A stretch of 63,713 nucleotides of DNA from Candidatus Bathyarchaeota archaeon B24. Its GTDB lineage: Archaea > Thermoproteota > CALKCG01 > B24. Where the stretch lies: contig LUCB01000006.1 of the NCBI GenBank assembly GCA_001593865.1, positions 1-63,713 on the forward strand, written 5' to 3'. Shown here in pieces: positions 59,433 to 63,713 of the stretch; position 1 is the first letter of the stretch, and each line of letters starts with the position of its first letter. The position numbers were made by a program, and so were the translations under genes. The notes beneath the pieces are model-generated. The model had not been told where the DNA came from and made no database searches. It worked only from the letters and a program-made list of their open reading frames with translations.

Positions 59433-60548
59433 CTAAACGGCTTTAAATTTCTCCCACCATTCTTCATAACGCCTGACGTTCTCTCTCGACACGCTGGGTT
59501 TCCTATGTCTAAGCAACTCTAGGAAATCGTTCATGGTTATCGCTCTGACATCTCCCCCGTCTCTCTCGAAATACTCCCTGACGACCCTGACCTGAGCCTC
59601 CTGAGCTATGTCCCTGATATCGCTTCCCGTATATCCCTCTGTCAGCCTCGCAAGCTCCTCGAGGTCGACGTCTCGGCTAAGCTTAAGGTTTCTACAGTAT
59701 ATCTTGAAGAGTTCAAGCCTTGCCCTGAAATCTGGAGGGGGAATATATATCCGCCTCTGAAACCTCCTTATGAAAGGCTCGTCTAGGTTCCATGGCTTAT
59801 TAGTGGCTCCTATCACGTAGACGTAGAGGTTTTTACCCTTATCCTGGAGCCCATCCATCTCCTTAAGAAGCTGGTTTCTAGCCCTGACCTCTCCACCTAC
59901 TTCATGGCTTCTAACACCGACCAGAGAGTCTATCTCGTCTATGAATATGATCGCGGGTTTACCCTCGTGCGACAATTCCCTTGCGTTCTCGAAGAGGGCT
60001 GCGACGTTTTTCTCCGATTCTCCAAGCCACTTCGACATTATAGTGGCCGAGTCTACGTAGAAGAAATGCGCGTCGACCTCGTTAGCGACCGCAGCGGCTA
60101 GCATCGTCTTACCGCACCCCGGGGGTCCAAAGAATAATATGCCTCTAGGCCATCCAAGCGGAAAAAGGTCTGGTCTCTTAACAGGGTACACGATAGCCTC
60201 TCTTATGGCCCTCTTGGCGTCCTCTAGGTCCGCTATGTCTTCCCACCTTACGTTAGGCCTATCCTTCAACGGGGAGCCTGTTTTTTTAAGGCTGGGGAGG
60301 CTTGTTCCCGAGGTAGCGCTTTCAAGGCTTAGGTTTTGAAGCTCTTTAACCCTCCTAAGGTATGCCTCGGCTTTCTCGGCGTAAACCCGTGACTGGGGAG
60401 ACTTAGGATATAGCGAGCAGACGGTTAATAGGATCTCAGCCGCCCTCTGATACTTAGCCGCTGCCAACCTAGCGGCTCCTTGTTTGTCAAGCCTGATGGC
60501 GTCTAAGGCGTTTTTCTCAGCCATCCTTATAAGCTCCTCGTACGCCAT
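59433..60548 (-). CDS. cdvC: ESCRT AAA-ATPase CdvC (Vps4 homolog)
   Basis: Disassembles ESCRT-III (CdvB) filaments during division. The 371-aa protein has an N-terminal MIT domain (1-75, three helices, ARLAAAKYQRAAEILLTVC), a linker, then a single AAA domain: Walker A GPPGCGKTM (141-149), pore-loop KWLGESEKNV, Walker B IIFIDEIDSL (200-209), sensor IGATNKPWNLDEPFIRRF and arginine fingers. Order in the operon: cdvB paralog, cdvA, cdvB, cdvC. Confidence 0.96.
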   Translation of the reverse strand: MAYEELIRMAEKNALDAIRLDKQGAARLAAAKYQRAAEILLTVCSLYPKSPQSRVYAEKAEAYLRRVKELQNLSLESATSGTSLPSLKKTGSPLKDRPNVRWEDIADLEDAKRAIREAIVYPVKRPDLFPLGWPRGILFFGPPGCGKTMLAAAVANEVDAHFFYVDSATIMSKWLGESEKNVAALFENARELSHEGKPAIIFIDEIDSLVGVRSHEVGGEVRARNQLLKEMDGLQDKGKNLYVYVIGATNKPWNLDEPFIRRFQRRIYIPPPDFRARLELFKIYCRNLKLSRDVDLEELARLTEGYTGSDIRDIAQEAQVRVVREYFERDGGDVRAITMNDFLELLRHRKPSVSRENVRRYEEWWEKFKAV

Positions 60549-60563
60549 ATGCCTCCCCGTCGG

Positions 60564-61397
60564 TTACACTATCCTTATCCTACCCTTCTCCCTCAACCTG
60601 TCGAGAGCCTTTTTAACATCCTCCGGGCTTAGCTTAAGCTCTAAAGCACATTTTCTTACGCTTATCCTACCCTGGTTTTTCACTATGTAATTGAATACCT
60701 CTTCATCGATCTCTCTAACGGTCAGGCTCACCGGCCTAGCCACGACTACGGGCGAGGGGGCTACGGTTACGTTAAGCGCGCCCTCGGCTAAAGGCTCCGC
60801 TATCTTAGGAAGCTCCGGGAACCTCTCACGTATCTTCTGCTCGGCTATCACAGACGCCTCCTCCATTATACGCTTAGCTTCGTTGCTCAAAGCCTGCGGC
60901 GTCTCTACGCTCTCAGGTATACCGGTCTCCAGGACTGTCTGATTCAGAAGCCTATGAACCCTATCGAGCTCGCTAGAGACCTCGGGCATAATCCCGCTCA
61001 GCCTCTTACCCACCTCCCTGACTATACCCAATACTGGGGTCAGCTGGTTCATTATGTCACCGAACTCTTTAACGGTCTCAAGCCTGAGGATAACCCTCTC
61101 AAGGCTTAGCTGAGCGCTTATGACGAGTTTAGCCATCTTCCTGATCTCGGCGCACTCGTTCGCGTAGAGCACGGCGTGAGCCAAATCGTTCGATAGATGG
61201 GCTCCTATACACCTCTCGAAGACTTGTCGGTCCCGTCTCTGAAGCTTGTTCAACGTATGCTCAAGCTTATCCCTCTGAACCTGAAGACTGTAGATCGCTT
61301 TAACTATCCTTTCCTTCAGAGGCTTATCGGAGATCTTAAGCTTCCTTTCTATCCTTCTCCAGATGCCTCGGTCCTCATTAGACCACCTTATTCTCAA
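60564..61397 (-). CDS. cdvB: ESCRT-III protein CdvB with winged-helix tail
   Basis: Filament-forming division protein. The 277-aa protein has a basic N-terminal helix and ESCRT-III core (about 10-190; LKERIVKAIYSLQVQRDKLE, LYANECAEIRKMAKLVISAQ), then a proline-containing MIM2-like segment (RFPELPKIAEPL) for the CdvC MIT domain. The C-terminal winged helix (about 225-277, REIDEEVFNYIVKNQGRISV) recruits CdvB to CdvA in Sulfolobus. A 15-nt gap follows to cdvC. Confidence 0.95.
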   Translation of the reverse strand: MRIRWSNEDRGIWRRIERKLKISDKPLKERIVKAIYSLQVQRDKLEHTLNKLQRRDRQVFERCIGAHLSNDLAHAVLYANECAEIRKMAKLVISAQLSLERVILRLETVKEFGDIMNQLTPVLGIVREVGKRLSGIMPEVSSELDRVHRLLNQTVLETGIPESVETPQALSNEAKRIMEEASVIAEQKIRERFPELPKIAEPLAEGALNVTVAPSPVVVARPVSLTVREIDEEVFNYIVKNQGRISVRKCALELKLSPEDVKKALDRLREKGRIRIV

Positions 61398-61417
61398 AGA
61401 AAACCCTCCCTTTGAAG

Positions 61418-62197
61418 TCAGTCCTCAACCTTAACGTCTATGGGGGAGCTCTCCTTACCCTTATCACCTAAATCCTCTTTCTTCGACTTTTCTTCGGTCG
61501 ACGGTTCGGGGATCCTAGATTCCTGCTTTACCTCGACCTTAGGTGGTTTCGGAAGTACGGTCTTGATCTCCTTCCTCAGAGAGGGTGTTTTAAAATCAAG
61601 CTTCGAAAGCCTGTTTATCGTATTCTCCAGCTCCTCCTTCTCTGTGAAGGCCTTATTCAATCCATCCTCCACTATCGATATGGCGTCTTTGAAGCTATCC
61701 TCCTCGATCTCGCCGGTAGCCCTCTGCATCTTAAGGCTTGTCCTGAACATCTGAAGCTCTCTGATCTGGCTGTTCAACTTGTCTATGCGGCCTTTAAGCC
61801 TGTTTATCAACCTATCCCTTCTCTCCTTAAGCTCCCTAAACGACGCCTCATGGATTTTCTTAAACTCCTCATAGGTCTCGCCGGGTATCTCTCCCATCCT
61901 GAAGAGGTCGTCTAGGGCCTGAATACGCTTAATAGCTAGGTCCAAAGCCTTCGCTATTTCCATAGACTCCAGCTCCCACGGGTAGAGATATATCAGTGTA
62001 CCCGCTTCTATCATCAGCTGTTTACTGGGGCATCTCACGAACTCTCCGTTTCCAAACTCTATCTCGACGTCGGTTACGTTCTGGTTTACATCGGTTATCA
62101 GCCCAACGATCCTTCCGAGAGGTCTCCCGTATCCATCTACGACGTGTTTACCCAAAAACCTCTTAAACCCTTCAAACTCAAGACCCATTCTTCTCAC
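61418..62197 (-). CDS. cdvA: Cell division protein CdvA
   Basis: Archaea-specific membrane/DNA-binding protein that marks the division site and recruits CdvB. The 259-aa protein has a PRC-barrel (about 8-75, LGKHVVDGYGRPLGRIVGLI), a long coiled coil (about 80-200) and an acidic, low-complexity tail ending SSPIDVKVED, where the CdvB-binding E3B peptide would lie. GTG 62197 overlaps the upstream stop. However, GGAGG (about 62195-62199 on the minus strand) points to ATG 62188 (MGLEFEG) as the true start. Confidence 0.92.
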   Translation of the reverse strand: MRRMGLEFEGFKRFLGKHVVDGYGRPLGRIVGLITDVNQNVTDVEIEFGNGEFVRCPSKQLMIEAGTLIYLYPWELESMEIAKALDLAIKRIQALDDLFRMGEIPGETYEEFKKIHEASFRELKERRDRLINRLKGRIDKLNSQIRELQMFRTSLKMQRATGEIEEDSFKDAISIVEDGLNKAFTEKEELENTINRLSKLDFKTPSLRKEIKTVLPKPPKVEVKQESRIPEPSTEEKSKKEDLGDKGKESSPIDVKVED

Positions 62198-62799
62198 CTC
62201 CTAACATGTTCCGATTCTGAAGAGGGGAGTTCAGGAAGCCTTTCTTTGATCCTCTGCTCGGCTAGACTGGCGGCTTCGGCGAGTATCTTACGCGCCTCCG
62301 AGTTCACAGGCTCCAGCTGCCACCTATGACCCGTAGCCTCCCCTGCCTCGACGACTATCTTACTGAGCTCGTCTCCTATCTGACCAAGCTCGTAGCTGAC
62401 CTCAGGAACTATCCCTCCAAGCTGATTCTTCAAAGCCGATATGACGCCGGCAACCGGTCCCATAACGGTTATGACATCGCCGAACTCCTCGACCGTCTCA
62501 AGCCTTAGGAGGACCTGTTCGAGGGCTAACCTGCTTTTCAATAGGAGCTTTGAGATCTTCCTAACCTCGGCGCACTCGTTCGCGTATAGGGAGGCCCGGG
62601 TCTCGTCACCCATGGCTTGAGCCGCGACGCACTTTTCGAAGAGCTGTTTTTCATGCTGGTTCATCCTCATGGCCGCCATCTCAAGCCTGCTCAGTTGACT
62701 CTTAAGCCTGTAAATGGCCTCGTCTATCCTTTCTTTAAGCGGTCTCTGCCTCCTGATTAAGCCGGTCGGTCTATCCCAACTCTTAAGCTTTTTACCCAT
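62194..62799 (-). CDS. CdvB paralog (ESCRT-III, no winged helix)
   Basis: 201-aa second ESCRT-III protein, first in the division operon. Its core resembles CdvB strongly (LKERIDEAIYRLKSQLSRLE, ASLYANECAEVRKISKLLLK, LLRLETVEEFGDVI), but the chain ends after a shared MIM2-like RIKERLPELP, without the CdvA-binding winged helix. In Sulfolobus such paralogs (CdvB1/CdvB2) drive constriction. Stop overlaps cdvA (4 nt). Confidence 0.92.
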   Translation of the reverse strand: MGKKLKSWDRPTGLIRRQRPLKERIDEAIYRLKSQLSRLEMAAMRMNQHEKQLFEKCVAAQAMGDETRASLYANECAEVRKISKLLLKSRLALEQVLLRLETVEEFGDVITVMGPVAGVISALKNQLGGIVPEVSYELGQIGDELSKIVVEAGEATGHRWQLEPVNSEARKILAEAASLAEQRIKERLPELPSSESEHVRR

Positions 62800-63089
62800 G
62801 GATTTACACCTCTAGAACAGCTAGACGGATCTAGCCGACGATCGAGACTTAAGAATAGTCAAAGATTTTTTAGAAAAACAAACTCCTTCAGGGATGTAAA
62901 TTTTCCCTCTTTAAAACTCTATTTAAAACCTCACATAAGCGTAGGTAATACCCTGAGCTAGCTCTCGGTCTTATCTTTAGGACTGTCTTATCTAATAACG
63001 TCTTAATAACGCCTAGTAGTGTTGTTAACAGAATAGGTAATGCTTAAAAGTTAGCCGCCAAACCTAGACTATTTTTTGGTGAATTTAGC
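62800..63089. other. Divergent intergenic region between the cdv operon and npdG
   Basis: AT-rich, no gene seen. It must hold the promoters of both units. Minus-strand candidates include an AT box near 62925-62935 and another near 62865-62875; neither is certain. Short direct repeats of TCTTAATAAC-like sequence occur at about 62990-63010. Confidence 0.4.
63043..63051 (+). promoter_or_regulatory. TATA-like box of npdG
   Basis: CTTAAAAGT lies 39-47 nt upstream of TTG 63090. Confidence 0.4.
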
Positions 63090-63713
63090 TTGGAAAAATC
63101 CATCGCTATTATAGGGGGGACCGCCGGTATAGGCTATGCTCTTGCTCTAAGACTTGCCAGAGCAGGTAGAGAGGTGATAATCGGTTCAAGGTTTCCCTGG
63201 AAAGCCGAACGAGCTGCTAGAGCGCTCGAAGAGAAGGCTGGAAAGGCACGTGTTATGGGGTTTAAAAATCATGAAGCCGCCGCTAAAGCAGATATCGTGG
63301 TCTTAGCAGTACCCTTCAAAGCCCAGATGAGCATTTTCGAAGACATCAAAGGCTCTTTAAGACCGAAGGCTGTTCTAGTGGATGTAACGATTCCTCTGAA
63401 GCGTTCCAAGAACGGATGCAGGCTCATACGGGTGAAGGAGGGCTCAGCTACCGAAAGGCTTCTGGGTCTTCTGCCTGAAGACGTCGACCTGGTGGCGGCG
63501 TTTAAAAACATCTCAGAACACGTTCTTAAGGATCTGTCTCAGCCCCTAGACTGCGACATCCTACTCTGCGGCGACTCCGACGAGGCTAAAAAGAAGGTCA
63601 TAGAAGTGATAGAGGATATAGGCGCTAGAGCGGTGGATTGCGGCTCTCTAGCCAATTCCCACCTTCTCGAAGCCCTCGGCGTCCTCATGATAAACCTCGA
63701 GATCTTACATAAG
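63090..63713 (+). CDS. npdG: NADPH-dependent F420 reductase (partial, runs off the window)
   Basis: F420H2:NADP oxidoreductase, exchanging reducing power between F420 and NADP. 208 codons are present and open to the last base, so the C-terminus is cut by the window end. Rossmann motif IAIIGGTAGIGYALALRLA, NADP-phosphate site VIIGSRFPWKAERAA, VVLAVPFKAQ, LVDVTIPLKR and AFKNISEHVL match the family. TTG start at 63090. Its presence shows that the organism makes coenzyme F420. Confidence 0.9.
   Translation, partial: MEKSIAIIGGTAGIGYALALRLARAGREVIIGSRFPWKAERAARALEEKAGKARVMGFKNHEAAAKADIVVLAVPFKAQMSIFEDIKGSLRPKAVLVDVTIPLKRSKNGCRLIRVKEGSATERLLGLLPEDVDLVAAFKNISEHVLKDLSQPLDCDILLCGDSDEAKKKVIEVIEDIGARAVDCGSLANSHLLEALGVLMINLEILHK

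Noticed and set aside
1-63713. CRISPR arrays, insertion sequences, prophage or replication origin
   Set aside because: No regularly spaced repeats, transposase, integrase, att-like duplication or Orc1/Cdc6 gene was seen.

Overview
The window is a contiguous piece of an archaeal chromosome. Evidence for an archaeon: archaeal translation genes (aRF1, eS4, eL14, eL19, eL32, eL34, Rnp1 and Cbf5 within the ribosomal cluster), a complete CdvA/CdvB/CdvC (ESCRT-III/Vps4) division operon, an F420-dependent NADP reductase, a GPN-loop GTPase, Bud32, and TATA-like boxes placed for short or absent leaders. CdvABC together with a cbf5 intron points to the TACK/Thermoproteota side of the Archaea. AGG/AGA/ATA-rich codon use suggests a thermophile. 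A Bathyarchaeia-like lineage is plausible, but I cannot place it from this sequence alone. No CRISPR array, IS element or rRNA was seen. There is one tRNA, tRNA-Leu(CAG).

Layout. 1-16.8 kb is mixed housekeeping: a membrane-anchored beta-propeller, tRNA-Leu, aRF1, a minus-strand block (GPN GTPase, KDG-kinase-like PfkB protein, HTH/DUF4443-like protein, NAD kinase), a GTPBP1-like GTPase, a CinA-like protein, an M20 peptidase, an endonuclease IV-like protein, HtrA, Bud32, a methyltransferase, a Tyr/Leu-heptad coiled-coil surface protein, a DUF362 fragment and a GPT/MraY-type glycosyltransferase. 16.8-29.9 kb is the spc-type ribosomal cluster (uL22, then uS3 through SecY to eL14 and Cbf5), with an Hsp20 gene inserted between uL30 and uL15. 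29.9-33.9 kb holds an Mrp ATPase and a Zn/Mn ABC transporter with its MntR/DtxR-type regulator. 33.9-37.7 kb is a small carbohydrate block (Gfo/Idh/MocA oxidoreductase, PQQ-like propeller, DUF5060/DUF4038-type glycoside hydrolase). 37.7-40.3 kb carries an MNT nucleotidyltransferase, a TauE exporter with a divergent Lrp-type regulator, and a NifX-like protein. 40.4-58.9 kb is a large purine/one-carbon cluster (two purF copies, purD, glyA, folD, purN, folC, a double-domain purS, a DUF711 gene, purL, purQ, purE, purC, purM). 58.9-62.8 kb is the division operon on the minus strand (cdvB paralog, cdvA, cdvB, cdvC, then an Lrp/AsnC gene). The window ends inside npdG.

How they work together. The purine cluster covers PRPP to CAIR/SAICAR using formyl-THF, with GlyA, FolD and FolC supplying and retaining folate one-carbon units. 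The PurL/PurQ/double-PurS set would form the FGAM synthetase. The ribosomal cluster is tightly packed with NTGA-type stop/start overlaps.

Most notable finding: cbf5 is split by a 17-nt sequence (29144-29160) that folds into a textbook bulge-helix-bulge. Its removal rebuilds the GTLDP motif and creates the catalytic Asp codon exactly across the junction. The same gene has no ATG/GTG/TTG start and appears to begin with CTG. Two other genes (the GTPBP1-like GTPase and the metal ABC ATPase) have conserved N-termini that extend past any canonical start. A second PurF has lost every visible glutaminase residue while keeping its PRPP loop and four Fe-S cysteines.
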